Shown here: positions 54,277-62,389 of the stretch, in pieces
How positions within the stretch are numbered: the stretch's first letter is position 1
How the letters are laid out: each line of letters begins with the position of its first letter
Source: Gaiellasilicea sp037720595
GTDB lineage: Bacteria; Actinomycetota; Thermoleophilia; Gaiellales; Gaiellaceae
Assembly (NCBI GenBank): GCA_037720595.1
Contig: JBBJLW010000015.1
Location: 1-64,000, forward strand
Reading direction: 5' to 3'
DNA: 64,000 nt
Program-made: the position numbers and the translations under genes
Notes under the pieces: model-generated
The model's database searches: none
What the model saw: the letters and a program-made list of their open reading frames with translations, nothing else
What the model was told of the DNA's origin: nothing

Positions 54277-55158
54277 CTAGACGTCGCCCTTGAAGGTGTC
54301 GCAGACGGACGGGTCGCCGTTCTCGAAGCCCTTCTGGAACCACGTCATCCGCTGCTCCGAGGAACCGTGCGTCCAGCTCTCCGGGTTGACGCCTTGCCCC
54401 GATTTCTCCTGAATCCGGTCGTCGCCGACGGCGGCCGCAGCATTGAGGCCTTCCTCCACGTCGCCAGCCTCGAGGAGGCCCTCCTTGTTCGCCGAGTACC
54501 CCCAGACGCCCGCGAGACAGTCGGCCTGCAGCTCGAGCTTGATCGAGAGCTCGTTCGCGCCCTCGGGATCCTCCTGCTGCTGCTGGCGCACGTCGTCGCT
54601 GACGCCGAGGATGTTCTGAACGTGGTGGCCGAATTCGTGCGCGATCACGTAGGCCTGCGCGAAGTCGCCTCGCGCCCCAAAGCGGCTCTGGAGCTCTCGG
54701 AAGAAGCCGAGGTCGATGTAGACGTGTTTGTCGGCGGGGCAATAGAACGGGCCGACCTCTGACGAGGCGCCGCCGCAGCCGGTCTGGATCCCGCTCGTGA
54801 AGAGACGCAGCGTCGTCGGCTCGTAGGTCTGGTTCGCCTCGGCGAAAATCCGCTTCCACGTGTCTTGCACGTCGGCGACGACGAACTGGACGAACTGCGC
54901 CTCGTCGTCGCTCGCGGGCGGTTGTCCGCCGCCGGCGCCGGGGCCTGCGGGCGCTGCGGGGAGCTCGATCGGAAAGCCGCTGCCGCTCCCACCACCGCCT
55001 GGGAATCCGCCCGAGAGGAAGAGAACGACGAGCGCCACGATGAGCCCGAGCCCGCCTCCGCCGGCCTTGCCGATCGGGATCCCGCCGAGACCGCCGCGGC
55101 CGCCGCTCCCGCGCAGGTCCTCGACCTGTCCCGCTCCCGTTCCCCTGCGCCACTTCAT
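54277..55158 (-). CDS. Neutral zinc metallopeptidase, YpfJ-like membrane protein
   Basis: 293 residues. N-terminal MKWRRGTGAGQVEDLRG, a Gly-rich stretch and one membrane helix (LGLIVALVVLFLSGG), then a Gly/Pro/Ala-rich linker and an extracellular zincin-like domain with VIAHEFGHHVQNILG, Glu in the following helix (LELQADCLAGVW) and Cys pairs. The family (KPN_02809/YpfJ) has no well-defined substrate. ATG 55158 gives the canonical N-terminus. A 68-base gap separates it from era. Confidence 0.88.
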   Translation of the reverse strand: MKWRRGTGAGQVEDLRGSGGRGGLGGIPIGKAGGGGLGLIVALVVLFLSGGFPGGGGSGSGFPIELPAAPAGPGAGGGQPPASDDEAQFVQFVVADVQDTWKRIFAEANQTYEPTTLRLFTSGIQTGCGGASSEVGPFYCPADKHVYIDLGFFRELQSRFGARGDFAQAYVIAHEFGHHVQNILGVSDDVRQQQQEDPEGANELSIKLELQADCLAGVWGYSANKEGLLEAGDVEEGLNAAAAVGDDRIQEKSGQGVNPESWTHGSSEQRMTWFQKGFENGDPSVCDTFKGDV

Positions 55159-55321
55159 CGCCGGACAGCATGCCCAACCTCGCCGGACGGTACTCCTCGC
55201 CGGCTGGTTGCCTCGGCAGGCGTGGCGGTTCCAGACGCGTCCAGGGGCTGGCACCGGACGCGGCCGCGCCGGACATGGCGGTTAGCCGCCAGAGCGAAGG
55301 CGGCCGAACGACCGCAGCGCC

Positions 55322-55327
55322 TAGACT
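55322..55327 (+). promoter_or_regulatory. -10 box of deoC
   Basis: TAGACT, 6 bases, then ATG at 55334; leaderless type. About 175 bases separate this start from the divergent metallopeptidase start. Confidence 0.55.
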
Positions 55328-55333
55328 TGAGCC

Positions 55334-56272
55334 ATGGCTCAGGCACCCGCCCTCCCCCGCGGATTCGAGCTGCCGCTCGAGCCCCGGCTGCCCCGCATCG
55401 GCTCGATCGACGCGGTCGCGCTCGAGGAGCGCGCGGCAACGCTGGCCAAGCGCTCGATCAAGAAGGAGTCGAAGCTGCAGGCATTCGAGCTCGCGATCCG
55501 GATGATGGACCTGACGACGCTCGAGGGTGCCGACACGCCCGGCAAGGTCGCCGCGCTCTGCTCGAAGGCCGTCCGGCCCGACCCGATCGACAGCTCGATC
55601 CCGTCCGTCGCCGCCGTCTGCGTCTACCCGAACCTCGTCCCGACGGCGGTCGCCCGCCTACGCGGAACCAGCGTCCGCGTCGCCTCGGTCGCGACCGCGT
55701 TCCCCTCCGGTCAGTCGCCGCTCGAGATCAAGCTCGCCGAGGTGCGGCAGGTGATCGAGTGGGGTGCCGACGAGGTCGACATGGTGATCGACCGCGGCGC
55801 CTTCCTCTCCGGTCGCTACGCGAAGGTCTACGACGAGATCGTCAAGGTGAAGGAGGCTTGCGGCGAGACCCATCTCAAGGTCATCCTGGAGACGGGCGAG
55901 CTCGGCACCTACGACAACGTCCGGCGTGCCTCCCTGCTCGCGATGGCCGCCGGAGCCGATTTCATCAAGACCTCTTCCGGGAAGATCCCGCTCGCGGCGA
56001 CCCTGCCCGTGACGCTGTGCATGCTCGAGGCGATCCGCGACGTCCACGACGAGACCGGCCGCGTCGTCGGGATGAAGCCCGCAGGCGGGATCCGGACCGC
56101 GAAGCAGGCGGTGCAGCACCTCGTCGTCCTCCACGAGACGCTCGGCCTCCGCTGGATGACACCCGACCTCTACCGCTTCGGGGCCTCCTCGCTGCTGAAC
56201 GACGTGCTCTTGCAGATCCGCAAGCAGAAGACCGGCCAGTATCAGTCCCCCGACTACTTCACGCTGGACTGA
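55334..56272 (+). CDS. deoC: Deoxyribose-phosphate aldolase (long actinobacterial type)
   Basis: 312 residues. MMDLTTLEGADT, CVYPNLVPTA, VATAFPSGQSPLEIK, EVDMVIDRGAFLSG, Schiff-base lysine in ADFIKTSSGK and VGMKPAGGIRT show an intact aldolase. Cleaves deoxyribose 5-phosphate to acetaldehyde and glyceraldehyde 3-phosphate. The tail TGQYQSPDYFTLD is duplicated 191 bases downstream. The following aldehyde dehydrogenase could remove the acetaldehyde. Confidence 0.93.
   Translation: MAQAPALPRGFELPLEPRLPRIGSIDAVALEERAATLAKRSIKKESKLQAFELAIRMMDLTTLEGADTPGKVAALCSKAVRPDPIDSSIPSVAAVCVYPNLVPTAVARLRGTSVRVASVATAFPSGQSPLEIKLAEVRQVIEWGADEVDMVIDRGAFLSGRYAKVYDEIVKVKEACGETHLKVILETGELGTYDNVRRASLLAMAAGADFIKTSSGKIPLAATLPVTLCMLEAIRDVHDETGRVVGMKPAGGIRTAKQAVQHLVVLHETLGLRWMTPDLYRFGASSLLNDVLLQIRKQKTGQYQSPDYFTLD
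56226..56272 (+). repeat. deoC 3'-end repeat, copy 1
   Basis: 47 bases encoding the last 14-15 residues of DeoC and its stop. They recur at 56,417-56,463 with differences only at third-codon positions and in the stop codon. Confidence 0.85.
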
Positions 56273-56314
56273 ACTTGAAGTTGAGACACCACACAAAGAC
56301 GAAGCGTTCGGACG

Positions 56315-56345
56315 GCGGAGCCGGGCTTGGCCCGGCGGGAGCCGC
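56315..56345 (+). terminator. GC-rich hairpin after deoC
   Basis: Nested GGCGG ... CCGCC outer and GCCGGGC/GCCCGGC inner pairings, about 50 bases after the deoC stop, without a T-tract. May limit read-through into the dehydrogenases. Confidence 0.4.
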
Positions 56346-56385
56346 CACAAGCTTTGACGAGATCGCGACGGCGAAGGAGGGGGCT

Positions 56386-56412
56386 CATGGGGGAACCATG
56401 GGTTCCCCCATG
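56386..56412 (+). repeat. Perfect 12-bp palindromic hairpin before the duplicated tail
   Basis: CATGGGGGAACC and GGTTCCCCCATG flank a three-base ATG loop. The structure lies just after GGAGGGGG and just before the duplicated deoC tail; it could mask or present start codons at 56,387, 56,398 and 56,411. Confidence 0.7.
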
Positions 56413-56416
56413 TTCG

Positions 56417-56463
56417 AGAAGACCGGCCAGTATCAGTCCCCCGATTACTTCACGCTCGACTAG
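56417..56463 (+). repeat. deoC 3'-end repeat, copy 2
   Basis: Encodes KTGQYQSPDYFTLD and a TAG stop. In frame ATGs at 56,398 and 56,411 would make a 17-21-residue peptide. It ends three bases before the aldehyde dehydrogenase ATG. Either a remnant of a second deoC or a local duplication. Confidence 0.75.
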
Positions 56464-56465
56464 CG

Positions 56466-57944
56466 ATGGCGGTCGAGAAGCACAAGCCTTCGACCCCGGC
56501 GCTGACGGAGTGGGAGTATGCGCCCGCCCCCGAGGCCCGCGAGATCGTCACGCTCGAGAAGCGCTACGGCCTCTTCGTCGGCGGGAAGTTCGTCGCTCCG
56601 AAGTCGAAGGAGTGGCAGACGACGATCTCGCCCGCGACCGAGGAGAAGCTCGCCGAGGTCGCCTACGCCGGCGAGGCGGACGTCACCGGGGCGGTCGTTG
56701 CCGCCCGTAGCGCTTTCGAGAACGGCTGGTCGGGGCTCGCGCCTGCCGAGCGGGCCAAGTACCTCTTCAGGATCGCGCGCCTGATCCAGGAGCGCGCGCG
56801 CGAGCTCGCCGTCCTCGAGAGCCTCGACGGAGGCAAGCCGATTCGCGAGTCGCGGGACGTCGACGTCCCTCTCGCCGCCGCGCACTTCTTCTACTACGCG
56901 GGCTGGGCCGACAAGCTCGAGTACGCCTTTCCGAACCGGCGCTCCCGTCCGCTCGGCGTGGCCGGCCAGATCATCCCGTGGAACTTCCCGCTCCTGATGC
57001 TGGCGTGGAAGATCGCGCCCGCGCTCGCAGCCGGGAACACCGTCGTCCTGAAGCCGGCGGAGACGACGCCTCTCACCGCCCTGCTCTTCGCGGACATCTG
57101 CCGCCAGGCGGAGCTTCCTCCCGGCGTCGTCAACATCGTCACCGGCGACGGGCGTGCAGGCGCGGCGCTCGTCAAGCACCCGGACGTGGACAAGATCGCG
57201 TTCACCGGCTCGACCGGGGTCGGCAAGGCGATCCAGCGCGAGCTGGCCGGGACGGACACGCGGCTGACGCTCGAGCTCGGCGGCAAGGCCGCGAACATCG
57301 TCTTCGACGACTGCGCGCTCGACCAGGCCGTGGAGGGGATCGTCAACGGGATCTACTTCAACCAGGGTCACGTCTGCTGCGCGGGCTCGCGGCTCCTCGT
57401 CCAGGAGTCGATCTACGAGCAGACGGTGGCCAAGCTGAAGCGCCGACTCGAGACGCTCCGGCTCGGCGACCCGCTGGACAAGAACACCGATATCGGGGCG
57501 ATCAACTCGAAGCTGCAGCTGGACCGGATCACCGAGCTCGTCCAGTCGGGCAAGGACGAGGGCGCCGAGATCTTCCAGCCCGCCTGTCGCCTGCCGGAGA
57601 AGGGCTACTGGTTCGCGCCCACCGTCTTCACGAACGTCGCCCAGAGCTATCGGATCGCACAGGAGGAGATCTTCGGGCCGGTGCTGAGCGTGCTCACGTT
57701 CCGCACCCCCGAGGAGGCGATCGAGAAGGCGAACAACACCGCCTACGGCCTCTCCGCAGGCGTCTGGACGGAGAAGGGCTCGCGGATCCTCTGGATGGCC
57801 GAGCGGCTGCGCGCGGGCGTCGTCTGGGCGAACACGTTCAACCGCTTCGACCCCGCATCGCCGTTCGGCGGCTACAAGGAATCGGGCTTCGGGCGCGAGG
57901 GCGGCCGGCACGGGCTCGAGCCGTACCTGAGGTTCGACGCATGA
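56466..57944 (+). CDS. Aldehyde dehydrogenase (ALDH16-like, catalytic)
   Basis: 492 residues. NAD-binding GQIIPWNFPLLMLAWK and FTGSTGVGKAI, catalytic Glu in LTLELGGKAANIVF, nucleophile Cys in FNQGHVCCAGSRLL, and EEIFGPVLSVLTF. Oxidises an aldehyde, plausibly acetaldehyde made by DeoC, to the acid. Stop overlaps a 28-codon frame that ends beside the second, truncated ALDH. Confidence 0.92.
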   Translation: MAVEKHKPSTPALTEWEYAPAPEAREIVTLEKRYGLFVGGKFVAPKSKEWQTTISPATEEKLAEVAYAGEADVTGAVVAARSAFENGWSGLAPAERAKYLFRIARLIQERARELAVLESLDGGKPIRESRDVDVPLAAAHFFYYAGWADKLEYAFPNRRSRPLGVAGQIIPWNFPLLMLAWKIAPALAAGNTVVLKPAETTPLTALLFADICRQAELPPGVVNIVTGDGRAGAALVKHPDVDKIAFTGSTGVGKAIQRELAGTDTRLTLELGGKAANIVFDDCALDQAVEGIVNGIYFNQGHVCCAGSRLLVQESIYEQTVAKLKRRLETLRLGDPLDKNTDIGAINSKLQLDRITELVQSGKDEGAEIFQPACRLPEKGYWFAPTVFTNVAQSYRIAQEEIFGPVLSVLTFRTPEEAIEKANNTAYGLSAGVWTEKGSRILWMAERLRAGVVWANTFNRFDPASPFGGYKESGFGREGGRHGLEPYLRFDA

Positions 57945-58027
57945 GACGCCTTCGCTTGCCGCTGCTCCTGCTTGCCGGCGTGATCGCGCTTGTCGCGTCC
58001 GACCGCCGCTTCGGGAGCGCCAGATGA
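57941..58027 (+). CDS. Possible 28-residue hydrophobic peptide
   Basis: ATG overlaps the dehydrogenase stop (ATGA) and the product MRRLRLPLLLLAGVIALVAS is signal-anchor-like. Its stop is one base before the next gene's GTG, so it exactly bridges two coupled genes. It could be a translated micropeptide or only a coupling frame. No homologue recognised. Confidence 0.35.
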   Translation: MRRLRLPLLLLAGVIALVASDRRFGSAR

Positions 58028-58028
58028 G

Positions 58029-58838
58029 GTGGAAGAGCTGAGCAAGCGGCTGCCCGTCCGCAAGACGTACAAGCTCTTCGTCGGCGGCGCGTTTCCGCGG
58101 TCCGAGTCCGGGCGCACGTATGAGGCCGAGGGCCAGAACATGGCCCGCGCCTCGCGGAAGGACGCGCGCGACGCGGTGGTGGCGGCTCGGAAGGCACAGC
58201 CCGGCTGGGCAGCGGCGACCGCCTACAACCGCGGCCAGGTGCTCTACCGGATCGCGGAGATGATGGAGGCACGCACTACCGAGCTCGCCGCCGTCTGCTC
58301 CGGCAAGCCGGAGGTCGCGGCCGCGATCGACCGCGTGGTCTGGTACGCGGGCTGGGCCGACAAGCTTGCGCAGGTGCTCGGCTCCTCGAATCCGGTCTCC
58401 GGCCCGTACTTCAACTTCACGGTGCCCGAGCCGACCGGCGTCGTCGCGATCCTCGCGCCCGACGAGCCCGCGCTCAGCGGTCTCGTCTCGCGACTCGCGC
58501 CCGCGATCGTCGGCGGCAACGCGGCCGTCGTAATCGCTTCGGAGACGCATCCCGTCGCCGCGATCGAGCTCGCCGAGGCGATCGCCACCTCGGACGTTCC
58601 AGGCGGCATCGTCAACATCCTCACGGGGTATCGCGAGGAGCTGGCCCCGATCCTCGCCGGGCACATGGACGTCAACGCGATCGACGTCACCGGCGCCAAC
58701 GGGCAGTCGGAAGACCTGGAGCGGCTCGCCGCCGACAACGTTAAGCGCGTCGTGCACGGCTCGGCCGAGGAGCAGAGCCCGTGGGCGATCGCGAGCTTCC
58801 TCGAGCTGAAGACGATCTGGCACCCGATCGGCCAATAA
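58029..58838 (+). CDS. Truncated aldehyde-dehydrogenase-like protein (second ALDH16 domain)
   Basis: 269 residues covering only the N-terminal cofactor half of an ALDH: YKLFVGGAFPRSESG, ARKAQPGWAAATAYNRGQ, VPEPTGVVAILAPDEPALSG and GGIVNILTG. It ends before the catalytic Cys region, so it cannot be an active dehydrogenase alone. ALDH16 proteins have a full ALDH domain followed by a truncated ALDH-like domain; here the two are separate adjacent genes. GTG 58029. Confidence 0.75.
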   Translation: MEELSKRLPVRKTYKLFVGGAFPRSESGRTYEAEGQNMARASRKDARDAVVAARKAQPGWAAATAYNRGQVLYRIAEMMEARTTELAAVCSGKPEVAAAIDRVVWYAGWADKLAQVLGSSNPVSGPYFNFTVPEPTGVVAILAPDEPALSGLVSRLAPAIVGGNAAVVIASETHPVAAIELAEAIATSDVPGGIVNILTGYREELAPILAGHMDVNAIDVTGANGQSEDLERLAADNVKRVVHGSAEEQSPWAIASFLELKTIWHPIGQ

Positions 58839-58857
58839 TCGGCGGGCAGCAGGTTGA

Positions 58858-60348
58858 TCACCCGCGGGTCGCGAAGATCGCCTGCCTGAACTCGGCGCCG
58901 GCCGGCTCGGAGGCGAGCGCCCAGACCGCGAGGGGCCGACCCGCCGCGTACGTGACCGAGATGTAGTCCGCGAGCATCGCCCCCTGGCTCGTGCCCGGCA
59001 GCCAGTGGCGCAACATCGTCTGCGCGCTCAGTCGTCTCGGAGCACTCCACGTCACGCCCGCGTTCGTCGACTCGACCAGCTCCGCGTCGATTCCGATCCC
59101 CACCGCGTAGAAGAGGATCGCGAGCCGTCCGCTCACGGGGTCGGAGGCGATTGCGGGAATCGCAGCCGTCCGGCCGCTCGTAACGCGTCTTGGCGCGGTC
59201 CACTCATTCCCGTCCGTCGAGGTCGAGACGACGACGTCGTTCCCGCTGCAGCTCGGGCGCAGCCGGCAGTCGTGCCAGGTCGCCCAGATCCGGCCTGTCC
59301 GGTCGACCTCGACCGACGGGAGCACCGGCAGCCGCAGCCCGACGACGAACGCGTCCATCGGGCTCACGAGCACAGGCGGCTCGAGAGTCGCGCCGCCGTC
59401 GCGCGAGCGGGCGGCGTCGATCTCCTCCCGGCCCTCTGTTGCGCTCCTGTAAACGACCACGAGCGTCCCGTCCGGCTGGATCGCCGGAAACGCACCGACC
59501 AACGAGAGCGGCGCGATCGAGACCGGTTGCGCCCATGTCAGTCCGCCGTCGGTCGAGGTCTGGACGGAGAGGCCGCCGCGGACGAAGTCGCTGTAGGCGA
59601 GGTAGCAGCGGCCGCGGAACGGGCTTGCGGCGCCGTTGTCACAGGCGAGCCACTGCTTGTCGTAGGCGATGTCGCCGTCGATCGTGGCCGCGGCCGCGTC
59701 GATCGGATCGCTCCACGCGAGCCCGTCTGTCGAGCGGTTGATCGTCAGCCGAGTCGGCTCGAAGAGTGCGAGCGAGCTCGCGAGCCAGACGCCGTGGACG
59801 TCGTCGTAGGCGACGACGGGGTCGCTCGCGGCGGCCGCAGACCCGGGTCGTGGCGCGAGCGCGGTGATCCCGGGCAACTCGCCGCCGCGCCAGGTGGCGC
59901 CGTCGTCCCTTGAGGTGGCGAACGCGATGTTCGCCGAGGCCCCCGCCGACCGCCTGCCGGTCTGGAAGACGGCGACCGTCGTCCGGCCGAAGGTGAAGCT
60001 GTCGGGCTCGACCTGCGTCTCGTGCTGGCCGTCGCGGTTCGCGTAGGTGTCGCGCGAGAGCCGCCGTGAGACGACCTCGCAGTCGGCCGCCACCCGGTCG
60101 GCCGGATCGGCGTTGACGATGTCGCGGCCCGCCCCGCACGAGACCGTGTCCCGCGCTCTGTCGTACTGGACAGCGATCCGATCATGACCGGCACCAGCCG
60201 CCACGCGATCTGCGCCGCCGCGCGCCAGGATGAGGTCGGCGCGTGCCGTTCCCGCGAGCCGCTCGCCGCGCGTCGTCCCCTGGATGGTCGCCGCTCCGGC
60301 CGCGCCGGCGAGGAGGAGCGCGAGCCCGCCGGCCAGGAGCGTCCTCAT
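58858..60348 (-). CDS. Exported BNR/sialidase-type propeller protein with RTX-like N-terminal module
   Basis: 496 residues. Signal peptide (MRTLLAGGLALLLAGAAGA), a short RTX-like segment (GERLAGTARADLILARGG) with the module DTVSCGAGRDIVNADPADRV, then a six-bladed-like propeller with Asp-box repeats (SRDDGATWRG, STDGLAWSDP, STDGGLTWAQ, STDGNEWTAP, STNAGVTWSAP). Catalytic sialidase residues are not evident, so a binding or unknown hydrolase role is likely. ATG 60348 is 6 bases after a TACCGT box. Convergent with the ALDH-like gene. Confidence 0.8.
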   Translation of the reverse strand: MRTLLAGGLALLLAGAAGAATIQGTTRGERLAGTARADLILARGGADRVAAGAGHDRIAVQYDRARDTVSCGAGRDIVNADPADRVAADCEVVSRRLSRDTYANRDGQHETQVEPDSFTFGRTTVAVFQTGRRSAGASANIAFATSRDDGATWRGGELPGITALAPRPGSAAAASDPVVAYDDVHGVWLASSLALFEPTRLTINRSTDGLAWSDPIDAAAATIDGDIAYDKQWLACDNGAASPFRGRCYLAYSDFVRGGLSVQTSTDGGLTWAQPVSIAPLSLVGAFPAIQPDGTLVVVYRSATEGREEIDAARSRDGGATLEPPVLVSPMDAFVVGLRLPVLPSVEVDRTGRIWATWHDCRLRPSCSGNDVVVSTSTDGNEWTAPRRVTSGRTAAIPAIASDPVSGRLAILFYAVGIGIDAELVESTNAGVTWSAPRRLSAQTMLRHWLPGTSQGAMLADYISVTYAAGRPLAVWALASEPAGAEFRQAIFATRG

Positions 60349-60354
60349 CGCGAC

Positions 60355-60373
60355 ACGGTAGCTCGGGTAGACT
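60355..60373. promoter_or_regulatory. Divergent leaderless promoters between propeller and TrpC-like genes
   Basis: Minus-strand TACCGT (60360-60355), 6 bases, ATG 60348. Plus-strand TAGACT (60368-60373), 8 bases, GTG 60382. Start codons are 33 bases apart. Confidence 0.5.
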
Positions 60374-60381
60374 CGCGCCGC

Positions 60382-60897
60382 GTGACGCCCTCGAGACGTT
60401 TGAGCCAGGCGATCTCCGAAGGCGACGGGATCTCGCTGATCGTGCCGGTGGAGCTGCCTGAAGCGGCGCGGGCGGCCGAGGCAGACGGCGCCGAGGCTCT
60501 GGTCGCCCACGGTGATGCGATCGCCGCAATCCGCGCGGCGACCTCGCTGCCGGTGGTTTCGTATTTTGCGCGCGGAGCGCCCGCGGGGGACGCATGCATC
60601 GTCGGCGCCGACGCCGAGTGGGAGCACCTGGACGGGCAGGACATCGAGATCGTCGTCCGGGTCGAGCACGAGGACGAGCTCGAGGAAGCGCTCGAGCGCC
60701 ACGACCCCGAGATCTTCGTCCTGGCCTGTGGCGAGTCGGACGAGCGGCTCGAGCGCGTGCTCGACCTGCTCTCGGACGTCCCGGCCGGGAAGCTCGCGAT
60801 CGCGGAGCTGCCGGGGGTGACGCGGGCCGAGATCGACGAGCTCGAGCGGGCCGGCTGCGACGCGGTTCTCGTCGGTGCGGCTGCCCCGGCGGGATAG
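60382..60897 (+). CDS. Compact TrpC-like TIM-barrel protein, probably non-catalytic
   Basis: 171 residues. The order LSQAISEGDGISLIVPVELP, AAEADGAEALVAHGDA, a LPVVSYF strand, and GVTRAEIDELERAGCDAVLV mirrors indole-3-glycerol-phosphate synthase (starting SLIAE..., ending GI-DAVLVG). The Lys and Glu catalytic residues and several helices are missing, so it is a shortened or remnant barrel. Function unknown. GTG 60382; overlaps the glycosyltransferase start by 23 bases. Confidence 0.55.
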   Translation: MTPSRRLSQAISEGDGISLIVPVELPEAARAAEADGAEALVAHGDAIAAIRAATSLPVVSYFARGAPAGDACIVGADAEWEHLDGQDIEIVVRVEHEDELEEALERHDPEIFVLACGESDERLERVLDLLSDVPAGKLAIAELPGVTRAEIDELERAGCDAVLVGAAAPAG

Positions 60898-62380
60898 GGG
60901 CCGCCCGGAGGGGCGGTGGCTCGCGCTCGCGGCGCTCCTCCTGCTGGCCGCCGCGCTGAGGCTCCCCGGGCTCCGCTACGGGCTCCCGTTTCCGCTCCTC
61001 AATCCCGACGAGGAGTCGATCGTCCCCCGCGCCTGGGAGCTGGCTCACGGCGGCGGGCTCGATCCCGGCTGGTACGACTACCCGAGCCTGCTCTTCGCGC
61101 TTCTGGCGCCGTTCCAGGCCTTCGCGGACGAGCCTTCGTATCTCGCTGGCAGGGTCGTTGCTGCGGCCGTCGGGATCGGCGGAGTCGGGGCGGCCTGGTG
61201 GCTCGGCCGGGTCGCGTACGGCCCGCTCGCCGCTGTCGTCGCGGGAGCCACCGTCGCCGTTGCCACCGTCCACGTCGCCTACTCGCACGTCGCCGTCACG
61301 GACGTGCTGCTGACGACGCTCGTCACCGTCTCGCTCGCACTCGCCGTCCAGGGGAGGCTCGAGTGGGCCGGTGTCGCAGCGGGCCTCGCCGCGTCGGCCA
61401 AGTATCCCGGCCTCTTCCTCGCAGCGCCGCTCTTTGCGGTCGGCTGGCGGCAATGGCGACGCCTCGCGACGAGCGCTGGGCTCGCCGTGCTCGCCTTCGT
61501 TTTGACGAGCCCGTTCGTCGTCTGGCACGCGGGGGCGGCGTGGGCGGACGTCGTACGCGTCCAGCGGCTCGCCGAGAAGGGTTGGCTTGGCTTCGAGCAC
61601 GACCATCCAACTCCGATCGCCTTTCTCGACCGTCTTTGGGAAAGCCTTGGCCCGGCTCTCGTCGTCGTCCTCGTCGGGCTCGCGCTTGCCGTGAGAACGC
61701 TTGTGTTGAAACAACACAAGCACATCGACTCACCGCAGGGATCGGCCCAACCAGGCCGTTCGTCCCCGGCGCGAACGAAGTTTGTGTTGCAACAACACAA
61801 GCTCTTCCCGGGGCGGGCCGACCTCGCGCTCGCCGTCTTCGCCCTCGTCTACTTCGCCTCTTTGCTGACGCTGAACGCCCACTTCGACCGCTACGTGCTC
61901 CCGCTCGTGCCGGTGCTGGGAGCGCTTGCCGGCCGGGCTCGGCCGCTTGCGGCGCTGACGCTCGCGCTCCTCGTCGTCCCGCTGACCTGGTCGATCGGCG
62001 ACATCCGGGAGCTCTCGCGGACGGACACGCGGCTCGTGGCCCACGACTGGATCGAGGAGCACGTTCCTCGCTCATCGACCGTTGCGGTCGATCCCTCGAC
62101 GGCGCCGGTGGATGCCGCTCGCGTGATCCGGCTCGAGCTTCCCGGTCCCGGCAGGCCGGCCGACCCCAATCGGGATCTCGCTGCGCTCGCCGCGCAGGGC
62201 GTCGACTACGTCGTCATCACCGGCGCTGTCTACGACCGCGTCGCTGCAGCGGGCAGCGACTACCCCGAGGCGCTCGTCTTCTACGACCGGCTCGCGCAGA
62301 GCACTACCGCCAGACGGGTCTTCGACGTCTATCCCGGCAGGAGGCTCGCAGGCCCGTGGGTGGCCGTGTACCGCCTGTAG
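60875..62380 (+). CDS. GT39/ArnT-like membrane glycosyltransferase
   Basis: 501 residues with about 10-12 hydrophobic segments. First loop acidic motif LLNPDEESIVPRAWELAHGG is typical of polyprenyl-phosphate-sugar glycosyltransferases of the PMT/ArnT clan; a WYDYPSLLFALLAP loop and C-terminal extracellular domain follow. Residues about 275-311 (RTLVLKQHKHIDSPQGSAQP and on) derive from a palindromic repeat pair inserted in frame. GTG 60875. Confidence 0.82.
   Translation: MRLPRRDRGRPEGRWLALAALLLLAAALRLPGLRYGLPFPLLNPDEESIVPRAWELAHGGGLDPGWYDYPSLLFALLAPFQAFADEPSYLAGRVVAAAVGIGGVGAAWWLGRVAYGPLAAVVAGATVAVATVHVAYSHVAVTDVLLTTLVTVSLALAVQGRLEWAGVAAGLAASAKYPGLFLAAPLFAVGWRQWRRLATSAGLAVLAFVLTSPFVVWHAGAAWADVVRVQRLAEKGWLGFEHDHPTPIAFLDRLWESLGPALVVVLVGLALAVRTLVLKQHKHIDSPQGSAQPGRSSPARTKFVLQQHKLFPGRADLALAVFALVYFASLLTLNAHFDRYVLPLVPVLGALAGRARPLAALTLALLVVPLTWSIGDIRELSRTDTRLVAHDWIEEHVPRSSTVAVDPSTAPVDAARVIRLELPGPGRPADPNRDLAALAAQGVDYVVITGAVYDRVAAAGSDYPEALVFYDRLAQSTTARRVFDVYPGRRLAGPWVAVYRL
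61699..61721 (+). repeat. Palindrome inside the glycosyltransferase gene, copy 1
   Basis: GCTTGTGTTG-AAA-CAACACAAGC, a perfect 10-bp stem with a 3-base loop. It encodes LVLKQHK in frame. Confidence 0.85.
61782..61800 (+). repeat. Palindrome inside the glycosyltransferase gene, copy 2
   Basis: TTGTGTTG-CAA-CAACACAA, 8-bp stem, 61 bases after copy 1, in frame as VLQQHK. Both copies follow a similar GAACG upstream context. Confidence 0.85.
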
Positions 62381-62383
62381 GCT
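62378..62383 (+). promoter_or_regulatory. -10 box of the spermidine-synthase-like gene
   Basis: TAGGCT, 6 bases, then ATG at 62390; identical hexamer to the holA box. It overlaps the glycosyltransferase stop. Confidence 0.5.
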
Positions 62384-62389
62384 GCCGGA

